This document shows positions 50,815 through 60,640 of a stretch of 64,000 bases of DNA, piece by piece. The notes under the pieces were generated by a model. That model worked only from the letters and a program-made list of their open reading frames with translations. It was not told the DNA's origin and did no database searches. The stretch is from the NCBI RefSeq assembly GCF_900184255.1, contig NZ_LT854636.1, positions 134,074 through 198,073 of the forward strand. Reading direction: 5' to 3'. Every line of letters begins with the position of its first letter. Position 1 is the stretch's first letter. The position numbers and the translations under genes are program-made. This stretch comes from Haloimpatiens massiliensis. GTDB taxonomy: Bacteria; Bacillota; Clostridia; Clostridiales; Clostridiaceae.

Positions 50815-52347
50815 CTACTTTACTTTTCTTACTACATCAATAATACTTCCATCCCTATACTCCACAATTGCAACTACTTTATCATCATATTGAATTTTTT
50901 CAGGAACGCCTACGATATTTTGGGCTTTCTCCTTTAACTGTTCAATGGTAAACATAGGTATACTTATATCCTTAAATTTTTGTATCAAATCTTTTCTTCT
51001 TGGATTTACAGCAATACCAAATTCAGTAACAAGCACATCAATACTTTCACCTGGTGTAATAACTGTATTTACAGAATCCACTATACATGGTATTCTTCCT
51101 CTAATTGTAGGAGTTACTATAATAGTTATTTTTGCACAGGCTGCTGTATCCGAATGTCCTCCAGAAGCTCCTCTTAAAACTCCATCAGAACCAGTCATAA
51201 CATTTACATTAAAATCTGTATCTATCTCTAAAGCCGATAAAACAACTATATCTAATTTATTTGCAATACATCCTTTATTATGTGGATTTGCATAAAAAGA
51301 GGAATCTATTTCATGATGCATTGGATTTTTATCTATGGAATTTACAGCAGTTAAATCAAATCCCTGTACATCAAAAATATTTTTAATTAACCCTTCTTCT
51401 AACATTTCTACCATTGGTTTAGTTATTCCACCTAATGCGAAGCTTGCTTTAATTCCTCTTTCTATCATTTCATTTCTTAAAAATCTACTTACGGCTAAAG
51501 ATGCTCCCCCTGTTCCAGTTTGAAATGAAAAACCATCTTGAAAATATCCAGATTCCGTTATAACTTTACTACAATATTCTGCAATTAATAGTTCCTTTGG
51601 ATTTTTAGTGTATCTTGTAGCACCAGAAGCTATTCCTTCTGGATCACCTATACTATCTACCTTAACTACATAATCTACATTATGCTGCAAAATACTTGCA
51701 GGCATATTAGGGAAATCCACTAAGCAATCTGTTATTATAACTACTTTATCTGCATATAGTGCATCTATTTTGGAATATCCCAAGGATCCACAATTAGCTT
51801 TTCCCCTTGAGCCACTGGCATTGCCATATTCATCACAGGAAGAAGCACCTAAAAATGCTACATCTATTTTAATATCACCTGCTTCAATAGCACGGACTCT
51901 TCCGCCATGAGACCTTATAATTACAGGCTCTTCCATCAATCCATTAGATATCTCTTCTGCCAATCTACCTCTTAAACCGCTGGTTGAAATTTTTGTAATT
52001 ACACCATTTTTAATATGCTCTACTAGTGGACTATGAATATTTGTAAGAGAGCTAGGTACTAATGTTAAATTCTTAATTCCAAGGCTAGCTATAGCATCCA
52101 TTACCATATTTAGTACATAATCTCCTGCTCTAAAATGATGGTGAAATGAAATAGTCATCCCATCTTTTAAGCCACACTTGAGAATAGCTTCCTTAATACT
52201 ATTTACTATTTTATTTTCACAAGGTTTAACTGGTTTAATCTTATGCCCTACTTTTACTACCTGTTGGTCCATGGAAAAAGCTCCCGCATAAAGCCTATTG
52301 CCTTTAAGAATTTCATCTGGAATTTCTCTTCCTATACTATTTTTCAT
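50815..52347 (-). CDS. citF: Citrate lyase alpha subunit (citrate CoA-transferase)
   Basis: 510 aa, full length. Exchanges acetyl for citryl on the ACP thioester. Typical segments: RLYAGAFSMDQQVVKVGHKI, TISFHHHFRAGDYV, FLGASSCDEYGNASG, FQTGTGGASLAVSRFL, VMTGSDGVLRGASGGHSDTAA. Overlaps the citE end by 11 bases. Confidence 0.96.
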   Translation of the reverse strand: MKNSIGREIPDEILKGNRLYAGAFSMDQQVVKVGHKIKPVKPCENKIVNSIKEAILKCGLKDGMTISFHHHFRAGDYVLNMVMDAIASLGIKNLTLVPSSLTNIHSPLVEHIKNGVITKISTSGLRGRLAEEISNGLMEEPVIIRSHGGRVRAIEAGDIKIDVAFLGASSCDEYGNASGSRGKANCGSLGYSKIDALYADKVVIITDCLVDFPNMPASILQHNVDYVVKVDSIGDPEGIASGATRYTKNPKELLIAEYCSKVITESGYFQDGFSFQTGTGGASLAVSRFLRNEMIERGIKASFALGGITKPMVEMLEEGLIKNIFDVQGFDLTAVNSIDKNPMHHEIDSSFYANPHNKGCIANKLDIVVLSALEIDTDFNVNVMTGSDGVLRGASGGHSDTAACAKITIIVTPTIRGRIPCIVDSVNTVITPGESIDVLVTEFGIAVNPRRKDLIQKFKDISIPMFTIEQLKEKAQNIVGVPEKIQYDDKVVAIVEYRDGSIIDVVRKVK

Positions 52348-53236
52348 CTTCCATGACCTCCTTGTATAATCCTACAGCTTCTGCTAGCTGTAGTACTCTC
52401 TCTGCTCTATCAATAATAGGTTTATCAATCATCTTTCCATTTAATGAGATAACTCCTAAGCCTTGCTTTTCTGCTTCTCTAGCTGCCCTTACTATATCTG
52501 CTGATTTATTTATTTCTTTAGCTTTAGGTGAATAAATTTCATGAACTGGCTTAATTTGTCTTGGATTTATAACGGACTTTCCATCAAAGCCAAGCTGCTT
52601 AATTAATTGTACTTCTCTTCTAAGCCCTTCTTCATTATCTACATCTGAATAAACAGTATCTAAAGCATATATTCCAGCAGCTCTTGCAGCCATAACAATT
52701 TGTGTTCTTGCCCCTAACAATTCCATACCATCTGGATACCTTTTAGTTTTCATGCTAGTTACATAATCTTCAGCACCTAGTGCTATCCCAATAAGCCTTG
52801 AACTTGAAGTGGCAATAGAATAAGCATTTATTACTCCAATGGCACTTTCAACTGCTGCCATCATCTTAGTGCTTCCCACTTCTCTACCTATTTTTCTTTC
52901 CACTTCCTCTATAACAGCTTCTACCTTCTCTATATCTTCTTTTCTCTCAGTCTTCGGAAGTCTAATTACATCTACCCCAGCTCTAACCACTGCTTCTATA
53001 TCATCTCTTCCAAAAGGACTATCTAAACCATTTATTCTTACAACAATTTCTGTATCACCATAATCTAAAGTTTTTATGGCATTATAAACTACTAATCTAG
53101 CTGCGTCTTTCTGATTTATAGCAACTGCATCTTCCAAATCAAACATTAAGGAATCCGCTCCATATATAGCTGCATCCCTAATCATTCCGGGGTTACTTCC
53201 TGGAACAAACATCATAGTCCTTCTTAAGCGTTCCAT
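52337..53236 (-). CDS. citE: Citrate lyase beta subunit (citryl-ACP lyase)
   Basis: 299 aa. Cleaves citryl-ACP to oxaloacetate and acetyl-ACP. N-terminus RRTMMFVPGSNPGMIRDA, then DSLMFDLEDAV with the metal-binding acidic residues, and IGIALGAEDYVTSM and FDGKSVINPRQI. Starts in the stop of citD (TAATG overlap). Confidence 0.96.
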   Translation of the reverse strand: MERLRRTMMFVPGSNPGMIRDAAIYGADSLMFDLEDAVAINQKDAARLVVYNAIKTLDYGDTEIVVRINGLDSPFGRDDIEAVVRAGVDVIRLPKTERKEDIEKVEAVIEEVERKIGREVGSTKMMAAVESAIGVINAYSIATSSSRLIGIALGAEDYVTSMKTKRYPDGMELLGARTQIVMAARAAGIYALDTVYSDVDNEEGLRREVQLIKQLGFDGKSVINPRQIKPVHEIYSPKAKEINKSADIVRAAREAEKQGLGVISLNGKMIDKPIIDRAERVLQLAEAVGLYKEVMEDEK

Positions 53237-53535
53237 TAGTCAAGCACCTCCCAATCATAATTTCCTTCAATGCCACATGCTCTATAAACTGCACACTGTA
53301 ACCTAGCCTTTATTGTGCAATCTAAGGCTCCTCTATCTGTAGCTATTACTTTAGCATTTTTTACCTCTAACTTTTCTAATGTTTCCATTATAACTTTTCT
53401 AATTTGTTTGCCAAATTGCTTTTCTACATTACTTTTTAATTGTATTTCTATTCCTGAATCTTTATTTGGCAAAATCATTATTTGGATATCACTTGATTCT
53501 AAAGTTCCAACTAACGATTCTTTTATAATTTTCAT
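53236..53535 (-). CDS. citD: Citrate lyase gamma subunit (acyl carrier protein)
   Basis: 99 aa. Carries the 2'-(5''-phosphoribosyl)-3'-dephospho-CoA group. With the ATG at 53533-53535, the motif GTLESSD places the attachment Ser at residue 14, as in other CitD proteins; this supports it over a GTG at 53544. GALDCTIKARLQCAVYRACG near the end is family-typical. First of the cit genes after icd, 64 bp downstream. Confidence 0.93.
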   Translation of the reverse strand: MKIIKESLVGTLESSDIQIMILPNKDSGIEIQLKSNVEKQFGKQIRKVIMETLEKLEVKNAKVIATDRGALDCTIKARLQCAVYRACGIEGNYDWEVLD

Positions 53536-53599
53536 AACTTTCACCTTCCATTAATATACTATATCTCAATGACCTAACTCTGAAAATTCCAAATATTCT

Positions 53600-54817
53600 C
53601 TACAACAAACTTTCAAGTTGCTTTGCTGCTAAATGTAGCCATTCTTCAGAATTTACAATATTTTTATCAGTTGTTTCTGAAAGCAGCGCTAAATCCTTGG
53701 TTATGATTCCTTTATCAATAGTTTCAATACAAGCCCTTTCTAGTTTGTCTGAAAAAGCTACAAGTTCCTCTATTTCATCAAGTTCTCCACGTTTTCTAAG
53801 TGCTCCAGTCCATGCAAAAATAGTAGCCATAGGGTTAGTAGAAGTCTTCTCTCCCTTTAGGTATTTATAATAATGTTTCTGTACTGTGCCATGAGCAGCC
53901 TCATATTCAAAATATCCATCTGGTGACACTAATACAGATTTCATCATAGCCAAGCTTCCAAAAGCAGTAGCCACTAAATCAGACATAACATCTCCATCAT
54001 AATTTTTACATGCCCAAAGCATACCACCCTGAGATTTTACTATACGGGCAACTACATCATCAATTAAAGTATAAAAATAAACTATACCAGCTTTCTTAAA
54101 TCTTTCTTTATAAGTAGTCTCATATATCCTATCAAATATAGCCTTAAAGTTAGCATCATACGTCTTAGAAATAGTATCCTTAGTAGAGAACCAAAGATCT
54201 ATTTTCTTATCCAGTGCATAATTAAAACAAGCCCTTGCAAAGCTTTCAATAGACTTATTCACATTATGCATCGCCATTAAAACTCCGTTTCCCTTGAACT
54301 CATGAATAGTTTGTCTGGAAATTTCCTTTCCTTCACTATTAGTGAACACCATTTCAGCCTTTCCCGGTTCTTCAACTTTATATTCTACATTTTTATAGAT
54401 ATCACCATATGCATGTCTAGCGATTACAATAGGTTTTTTCCATGTACTTACATAAGGATGAATAGTATTAACTATTATAGGTTCCCTAAAAACAGTTCCA
54501 TCTAAAATAGATCTAATTGTACCGTTAGGACTTTTCCACATCTTCTTTAATTTATATTCCTCCACCCTAGCCGCATTTGGAGTAATAGTTGCACATTTTA
54601 CACCTACACCGTACTTTTTAATTGCCTCAGCAGCCTCAATAGTAATTTTATCATCTGTTTCATCTCTTTTTTTAATTTGAAGATCGTAACACTGAGTCTT
54701 TAAATTTACATATGGAGAAATAAGTATATCCTTAATCATCTTCCATAAAACACGAGTCATTTCATCTCCATTCATCTCTACTAAAGGAACTTTCATTTGG
54801 ATTTTTTCACTTAACAT
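53600..54817 (-). CDS. icd: Isocitrate dehydrogenase (NADP type, homodimeric eukaryote-like class)
   Basis: 405 aa. Oxidative decarboxylation of isocitrate to 2-oxoglutarate. Motifs: PLVEMNGDEMTRVLWK, CATITPNAARVEEY, KMWKSPNGTIRSILDGTVFREPI, YKNVEYKVEEPG, EAAHGTVQKHYYKYLKGEKTSTNPMATIFAW. This is the class shared with eukaryotic NADP-IDH rather than the E. coli Icd class. Directly downstream of aconitase and upstream of citrate lyase. Confidence 0.94.
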   Translation of the reverse strand: MLSEKIQMKVPLVEMNGDEMTRVLWKMIKDILISPYVNLKTQCYDLQIKKRDETDDKITIEAAEAIKKYGVGVKCATITPNAARVEEYKLKKMWKSPNGTIRSILDGTVFREPIIVNTIHPYVSTWKKPIVIARHAYGDIYKNVEYKVEEPGKAEMVFTNSEGKEISRQTIHEFKGNGVLMAMHNVNKSIESFARACFNYALDKKIDLWFSTKDTISKTYDANFKAIFDRIYETTYKERFKKAGIVYFYTLIDDVVARIVKSQGGMLWACKNYDGDVMSDLVATAFGSLAMMKSVLVSPDGYFEYEAAHGTVQKHYYKYLKGEKTSTNPMATIFAWTGALRKRGELDEIEELVAFSDKLERACIETIDKGIITKDLALLSETTDKNIVNSEEWLHLAAKQLESLL

Positions 54818-54874
54818 ATTTATTAATCCTCCTCTAATGAAATTACTTAATTATTGAATACAGATAATTATTTA

Positions 54875-56794
54875 TTAAATTTTACTTTTAATCCAAGGCA
54901 ATTTTCCTCCTAGTTTTAAAATGTGTGCATCTAATTTTGAAAGAGTATGTGTCAATGGAATATCTATATTCTTTGTAATATTTTCTAATACTACTTCTCC
55001 TGTTAAATCTCCAATGGTAACCTTCAATTCATCCCCAGCTTCAACTTTCTTATAATCCTCAGGATTTTTGAATGTTAAAGGTACAATTCCAAAATTAATT
55101 AAATTAGCCATATGAATACGAGCAAATGATTTTACAATAACTGCCTTAACTCCTAAATATTTTGGAGCCAATGCCGCATGTTCCCTACTAGAACCCTGTC
55201 CATAATTATCACCAGCTATAATAAATCCACCATTATTTTCAAGAGCTCTATTATAAAAATCACTATCTTTAGACTCAAAAACATGCTTTGATATTTCAGG
55301 TACATTACTACGTAACGGTAGTATTTTAGCTCCTGCAGGCATAATATCATCAGTGGTTATATTATCTTCTAACTTTATAAGTACCTTCCCATTTAACATA
55401 TCAGGAAGAGGGTAAAAGTCAGGTAAAGGCTTAATATTAGGACCATACACCACATTTATATTCTTTGACTCTTCAATAGACACTGGCTTAACTATCATAT
55501 TATCATTAACTTCAAATTTACTTGGCATTTCAATTTTTGGATATTCTCCCAAGGTTCGTGGATCAGTTAAAACACCAGTTAAAGCTGTAGCAACAGCAGT
55601 TTCAGGACTTGTTAAATAAGCTTTTGCATCTTTTGTTCCACTTCTGCCTTTAAAGTTTCTATTAAAAGTTCTCACAGTTACTCCTTCAGAACATGGTGCA
55701 CATCCCATTCCAATACAAGGTCCACATGCATTTTCTAATACTCTTGCACCTGCTTTAACTAAATATTTCATATCATTACTTTCAATCAAATGCTCTACCA
55801 CTTGCCTTGAACCAGGACTAATGCTTAAATGAAGCTTATCAGAGATTGTTTTATCCTTAAGCACTTTTGCAACAATTAAAAGATCTCTTAATGATGAATT
55901 AGTACAAGATCCTATATTTACTTGATCTACTTTTATGCCAGCCACTTCAGATACTTTCTTAACATTTCCCGGGCTATGTGGCAATGCAACCATAGGCTCT
56001 ACTTTCTCTAAATCTATTTCTATTATTTCATCGTATTGAGCATCTTTATCCGCTATAATTTCAGTCCATTGTTCTTCTCTTCCTTGTGCTTTTAAAAACC
56101 TTCTTGTAACTTCATCACTTGGGAAAATGCTAGTAGTACATCCTGTTTCTGTTCCCATATTAGTAATTGTAGCCCTATCAGGCACACTTAAATTTTTCAC
56201 ACCATCTCCAAAATATTCAAATACCTTCCCCACTCCCCCTTTTACGTCCACACGTCTTAGGAGTTCTAAGATTACATCTTTTGCAGAAACCCACTTAGGA
56301 AGTTTTCCAGTTAATCTAACTCCTACAATTTTAGGATATTTTATTCTAAAAACTTCTCCTGCCATGGCAGCGGCAACGTCCATGCCTCCTGCACCTATAG
56401 CTAATGCTCCTATGCCTCCTGCAGTAGGTGTGTGACTATCAGAGCCAATTAAAGTTTTCCCTGGACAAGCAAATCTTTCTAAGAAAAGTTGATGACAGAT
56501 ACCATTCCCAGGTCTAGAAAAATAAATACCATATTTTTGTGCAACAGACTTTAAATAATTGTGATCATCTGCATTTCTAAAGTCTGTCTGTAACATGTTA
56601 TGATCTACAAAACTTACACTTAATTCTGTTCTAACCCTTTCTATTCCAATTGCTTCAAACTGTAAATACGCCATAGTTCCTGTAGCATCTTGAGTTAAGG
56701 TATGATCGATTTTTAAAGCTACCTCCTCCCCTACTGCCGCTTTTCCTTCTATAATATGAGCCTTCAATATCTTTTCTGCAATAGTTCCTGACAT
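54875..56794 (-). CDS. Aconitate hydratase (mitochondrial-like/AcnA-type)
   Basis: 639 aa, the shorter class of aconitase. Isomerises citrate and isocitrate with a 4Fe-4S cluster: ligands in NIGSCTNSSLRD and ENACGPCIGMGCAP. GSDSHTPTAGGIGALAIGAGGMDVA in the first domain and AGDNYGQGSSREHAALAP in the C-terminal swivel domain. First gene of the aconitase-icd-citDEF run, with a consensus promoter upstream. Confidence 0.94.
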   Translation of the reverse strand: MSGTIAEKILKAHIIEGKAAVGEEVALKIDHTLTQDATGTMAYLQFEAIGIERVRTELSVSFVDHNMLQTDFRNADDHNYLKSVAQKYGIYFSRPGNGICHQLFLERFACPGKTLIGSDSHTPTAGGIGALAIGAGGMDVAAAMAGEVFRIKYPKIVGVRLTGKLPKWVSAKDVILELLRRVDVKGGVGKVFEYFGDGVKNLSVPDRATITNMGTETGCTTSIFPSDEVTRRFLKAQGREEQWTEIIADKDAQYDEIIEIDLEKVEPMVALPHSPGNVKKVSEVAGIKVDQVNIGSCTNSSLRDLLIVAKVLKDKTISDKLHLSISPGSRQVVEHLIESNDMKYLVKAGARVLENACGPCIGMGCAPCSEGVTVRTFNRNFKGRSGTKDAKAYLTSPETAVATALTGVLTDPRTLGEYPKIEMPSKFEVNDNMIVKPVSIEESKNINVVYGPNIKPLPDFYPLPDMLNGKVLIKLEDNITTDDIMPAGAKILPLRSNVPEISKHVFESKDSDFYNRALENNGGFIIAGDNYGQGSSREHAALAPKYLGVKAVIVKSFARIHMANLINFGIVPLTFKNPEDYKKVEAGDELKVTIGDLTGEVVLENITKNIDIPLTHTLSKLDAHILKLGGKLPWIKSKI

Positions 56795-56835
56795 TTGTAA
56801 ACTCCCCCTACTCTTTTAAATTACCATTTTTTAAC

Positions 56836-56864
56836 ATTATATTACTTTAATATCCCCTAGTCAA
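56836..56864 (-). promoter_or_regulatory. Promoter of the aconitase-citrate lyase gene run
   Basis: Minus strand: TTGACT (56859-56864), 17-bp spacer and TATAAT (56836-56841), about 42 bp upstream of the aconitase start, followed by GAGTAGGGGGAG as ribosome site. Confidence 0.8.
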
Positions 56865-56929
56865 TATCATATATATTAATCATAATTTCACTTATACATG
56901 AATTATTGAAACTTATGATAAAAAATAAT

Positions 56930-56976
56930 AATGCCCCACAAGTGATAATTTTTAAAATTATCACTTGTGGGGCATT
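56930..56976 (-). terminator. Strong terminator of the YhgE/Pip gene
   Basis: Perfect 23-bp arms beginning AATGCCCCACAAGTG, with an AT loop, 70 bp beyond the stop at 57048. The leftward transcript ends in a T-rich stretch. Confidence 0.9.
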
Positions 56977-57047
56977 TATCCTTTTCTAAATAGTGAACTA
57001 ATTGCACTAATAAAAATACCGTGAATATATTCATAAATATAAAAACA

Positions 57048-59411
57048 TTAAGCTACCTGAACCTCTTGTGTATCTTCAATATCCTCTTTATGGTTATTTT
57101 TTATCTTCTTTATTATAGTTCCCGTAAAAAAACCGAAAATAACAAATACACAAACAAATTTAATCATAGCAATTACATTTTCTTCAAATAAAACTTTATT
57201 CATACCAGATACTATCATTCTCATCATTTTAACTGAATATGTCATTGGTAACCATCTTCCTATAAACTCATAGAATTTAGGTGCTGTTTCTATCGGGAAA
57301 GTACCTGCACAAGATGATAATTGTAAAAGTAATGCTACAAATATTATAGGAGTTGCTACTCCTCCTATAGCATAAGATAATCCATACATAATCATAAAGA
57401 ATACAATAGCAATAAATATATTATTTATATAAAAATATGCGTTATTTATTGAATGCATTCCTAAACCCTTAGTAAGTGTTATACTTAAAATTATTGCTTG
57501 AATGGCTACCATTAATGAACCTATAATAGCTTTTCCTGTAAAACTTCTTAATAATTTATTCTTAAGAACTTCTGAAAACTTCGCTAGAGTTATTATAATA
57601 TTCACAAACATAGCTCCTAACCACAATGAAAGTGACATAAAGTATGGTGCTAATCCTTCTCCATAATACTTAACATCATTAACTGGCTTTTCATCAACAG
57701 TTAATGGTTCTGATATAAACTCACTCATATTCTCTGGAGTAAATTTTAGTTTTGTATTCATCTTATCATAGCCTTCACTTAAACCCTCATTTAATTCTTT
57801 ACTTCCATGGCTTGCCTCTTTTAATCCGCTGCTTAAAGCAGAGGTTCCATCCTTTAATTTATTACTTCCATCTAAAAGCTGATTGACTCCATCTATACCT
57901 TGCTTTTGTTTTTCATCTATTCCTTTAGCTAACTGTATATTACCCATAGCTACTTTATTTGTTCCATCTGTAACTTGTACTGATCCATCAAAAATATTGT
58001 TTACAGCTTCTGTTGCTTTCTTTTGTCCAGCTAAAACTTCATTAGATCCATTTGAAAGTTCATTTAAAGCCCAGGATACTTGTCTAACTCCCTTAGACAA
58101 CTTAGCAGCTCCTATTGAAAGTTGATCAACTGCATCGCCAACTTTATTTGTACCTACTAACATTGAAGTTGAGCCTTCTTCTAACTGCCCTAAAACCCCA
58201 ACTAAAGGTTTTAATGCATCTGCATTTTCTTTTAACGGTTTTGCTATATTAGTGCTTATATCTTTACTTTTAATTCCAGCTAAAATAGCTTTGGATCCAG
58301 CTATTTTTGCTTTAGCTACATCCATATTCCCATTTGCCATATCCTGTTGAGCCTGTGCTATTAAATCATAAGCTTTATTTATATTTTTACTAACAGCTTC
58401 AACACCATCACCAGCATAATTTAATTTTTTAGAAATACCATCGCTGTCTTCTGATACTTTATACTTTACGCTCTTAATTCCATCATTCAATTTTTTAGAT
58501 CCATATTGTAAATTTGGCATCTGCTTGTTTAGCTCAGATAATCCATTGCTTATTTCTATTGCTCCATTGTTTATCTGTGGTATATTAGTATTTAATTCTA
58601 ATAAGCCTCCATTGAGCTTATTAACACCATCAGTCAATTGTGGCATCTTACCATTTAACGCACCTAATCCCTCACTAACCTGTTTTGCTCCACTATTTAC
58701 AGCTTGGGCACCACTTATAAGTTCAGCAATCCTTGTATCTGATTGAGACAATTTGCCTTTGAACTGCTTTAATCCATCTATAACTCCATTTTGCCCATCT
58801 AGTAATTTATTTCCTCCATCATTAAGTTCTAAAAGCCCATCTTTTAATTTTCCTGAACCGTCACTAGCCTCTTTTATAGAATCTTTTACTTCATAAAGAT
58901 TATTAGATAATTCCCTGGTAGTTTCCTTAGCTAAATTTGAAGCTATTTCACTTTTTATAGTGTCAGCTGCTTTAGAAGAAACTTGTGAAAATATGAAATT
59001 AGTCCCTTTATTAGGGCTATAAATTATTTCTGGCTTCTGAAACTTTCCATTAGCTGCATCAGCCACCTTTTTAGAAAAATCCTCTGGTATAATAATCATA
59101 GCATAATACTTTGTTCCATTTACACCTTTATTAGCTTCATCATAATTTACAAATTGCCATTTCACCTTTTTATTTTCCTTAAGATTATCTAATACTTCCT
59201 CACCTATATTGTATCTTTTTCCATCTTTTGTGACAGGTTTATCCAAATTTACAAAAGCAACAGGTACTTTTTGCAAGTTACCATACGGATCCCAAAATGC
59301 CTTTAAGTAAATAGCTGAATAAAGCATTGGCACAAACATTATAGCTATGATAGATATAGCTATTACAGTATATGTAGTTTTTTTACTTATCTCCTTATTA
59401 CCTATCTTCAT
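57048..59411 (-). CDS. YhgE/Pip-family membrane protein
   Basis: 787 aa. One N-terminal helix (about residues 15-34), the extracytoplasmic Pip/YhgE domain starting KAFWDPYGNLQKVPVAFVNLD, then a long helical region (about 190-560) with repeated L-x-D/G-G-x-x-x-L units such as GVNKLNGGLLELN, and five C-terminal helices of ABC-2 type. Such proteins span the envelope and resemble phage-infection protein and ESX-linked YhgE; substrate unknown. Start has AAAGGAG upstream. A 31-bp dyad lies over its promoter region. Confidence 0.88.
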   Translation of the reverse strand: MKIGNKEISKKTTYTVIAISIIAIMFVPMLYSAIYLKAFWDPYGNLQKVPVAFVNLDKPVTKDGKRYNIGEEVLDNLKENKKVKWQFVNYDEANKGVNGTKYYAMIIIPEDFSKKVADAANGKFQKPEIIYSPNKGTNFIFSQVSSKAADTIKSEIASNLAKETTRELSNNLYEVKDSIKEASDGSGKLKDGLLELNDGGNKLLDGQNGVIDGLKQFKGKLSQSDTRIAELISGAQAVNSGAKQVSEGLGALNGKMPQLTDGVNKLNGGLLELNTNIPQINNGAIEISNGLSELNKQMPNLQYGSKKLNDGIKSVKYKVSEDSDGISKKLNYAGDGVEAVSKNINKAYDLIAQAQQDMANGNMDVAKAKIAGSKAILAGIKSKDISTNIAKPLKENADALKPLVGVLGQLEEGSTSMLVGTNKVGDAVDQLSIGAAKLSKGVRQVSWALNELSNGSNEVLAGQKKATEAVNNIFDGSVQVTDGTNKVAMGNIQLAKGIDEKQKQGIDGVNQLLDGSNKLKDGTSALSSGLKEASHGSKELNEGLSEGYDKMNTKLKFTPENMSEFISEPLTVDEKPVNDVKYYGEGLAPYFMSLSLWLGAMFVNIIITLAKFSEVLKNKLLRSFTGKAIIGSLMVAIQAIILSITLTKGLGMHSINNAYFYINNIFIAIVFFMIMYGLSYAIGGVATPIIFVALLLQLSSCAGTFPIETAPKFYEFIGRWLPMTYSVKMMRMIVSGMNKVLFEENVIAMIKFVCVFVIFGFFTGTIIKKIKNNHKEDIEDTQEVQVA

Positions 59412-59440
59412 TTGTTTTTCTCCTTTATCCTGTAAAGTTT

Positions 59441-59471
59441 AATTATATATGACTAAAAGTCAAATATAATT
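59441..59471. promoter_or_regulatory. Operator-like dyad upstream of the YhgE/Pip gene
   Basis: AATTATAT.TGACT-aaa-AGTCA.ATATAATT, nearly perfect over 31 bp, ending 30 bp from the start codon and covering a TATAAT box on the minus strand. TetR-type regulators often control such genes. The remainder of the 59412-59804 gap is AT-rich with only the crp terminator (59710-59776). Confidence 0.5.
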
Positions 59472-59709
59472 AAATCATTTTTTTAAAAAAATTTCATTCC
59501 TAAAACATATACATTTATTGAAAATCCTTTATTCAATTACTATATATATTTATTATGTAATTATCCTCCATGGATTTTAATTAGTCTTTTTATGCCTTTT
59601 AATATCCATTAAATGGTGTAATTATGCGTCTGTAATCTTTTTCACAAATTTCCATCTCTTCTTATTCAAATACTAGCTTATGTGTTTCTTTTTAACAAAA
59701 AATTAATAA

Positions 59710-59776
59710 TTTAATATAAAATAAGAGCCTTATCTACATATGATATATTCGTCAGATAAAGCTCATTTTATATTAA
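59710..59776 (-). terminator. Terminator of the Crp/Fnr gene
   Basis: Long stem TTTAATATAAAAT..GAGC / GCTCATTTTATATTAAA extended inward by TTATCT/AGATAA. The inner part resembles the hairpin at 63668-63723. Confidence 0.75.
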
Positions 59777-59804
59777 ATTATTATTATAAATTAATATACT
59801 CATT

Positions 59805-60497
59805 TTATTTATTACAATTATTAGTTAAATACATTTTTAATCTATTTATATCCTTTATTACTATACTCCTATTTTCTGAAATTATTATGTTTTCTTGTTT
59901 AAACTTCTTCAGAGTTCTGGTAACTGTAATTCTTGAACATCCTATTATATCTGCAATATCTTGGTGAGTTAAATTTATTACTATTTTTTCATTATTAGTT
60001 CCTATTTCTTTTGACTGAGTCCATAATCTTATTAAAGTATCTGCTACCTTTTGTGTAGAATCATTAAAACATATATTTACCATTTGAGTCATTGATATTC
60101 TATACTTCCTAACTAAGCTATGAATTATGAATCTATATATGTCAGCATTAAAATCTAAAAGTTTTTCTACTTCTCTTGAGTGAATTATAGATATGTCAGT
60201 GTTTTGTATAGCTGTATTTATAAAACAATCAGCTACACCTTCAAAATACTCTTCCTCTCCAAAGATTTCTCCCGGTTTTAAATAATAAAGATATTTTTCA
60301 TCTCCATTACTATTATAAAAACTTCTTTTCACGCTACCATTAGTAACTACAGCTATAAACCTCTTTTCCCTAATTATTATTTGCTCATTTTTGCGAAAAC
60401 TTCTTTTTTCCCCATAATTACTAAAATCATTCAAGAAAAAATTTCTCATTTCTTGCTGTTTTTCACAATCAAATAATTCTTCATACATTTCTATCAC
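59805..60497 (-). CDS. Crp/Fnr-family transcriptional regulator
   Basis: 230 aa. N-terminal cyclic-nucleotide-binding-like beta barrel (about residues 15-125; GSVKRSFYNSNGDEKYLYYL, LKPGEIFGEEEYF), long helix, then winged helix with LTHQDIADIIGCSRITVTRTLKKF near 175-198. There is no N-terminal Cys set for an Fe-S cluster of Fnr type. Target genes unknown; neighbours are YhgE/Pip and the pyroglutamate operon. Confidence 0.9.
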   Translation of the reverse strand: MIEMYEELFDCEKQQEMRNFFLNDFSNYGEKRSFRKNEQIIIREKRFIAVVTNGSVKRSFYNSNGDEKYLYYLKPGEIFGEEEYFEGVADCFINTAIQNTDISIIHSREVEKLLDFNADIYRFIIHSLVRKYRISMTQMVNICFNDSTQKVADTLIRLWTQSKEIGTNNEKIVINLTHQDIADIIGCSRITVTRTLKKFKQENIIISENRSIVIKDINRLKMYLTNNCNK

Positions 60498-60556
60498 CCA
60501 ATTTAATGAATTTTTATTTTTTATATTTTGCTTATTATATCAAAAGGAATTTAAAA

Positions 60557-60600
60557 AGTGAAGAGCATTGTAGCAACAAAATACTACAATACTCTTCACT
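60557..60600 (-). terminator. Terminator of the pyroglutamate operon
   Basis: Arms AGTGAAGAGCATTGTAG / CTACAATACTCTTCACT (one mismatch) with a 10-nt loop, 40 bp past the stop at 60641. Confidence 0.85.
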
Positions 60601-60640
60601 CTACTCTATAAATTTTAAATAAGAAATGTACTAGATAAAA

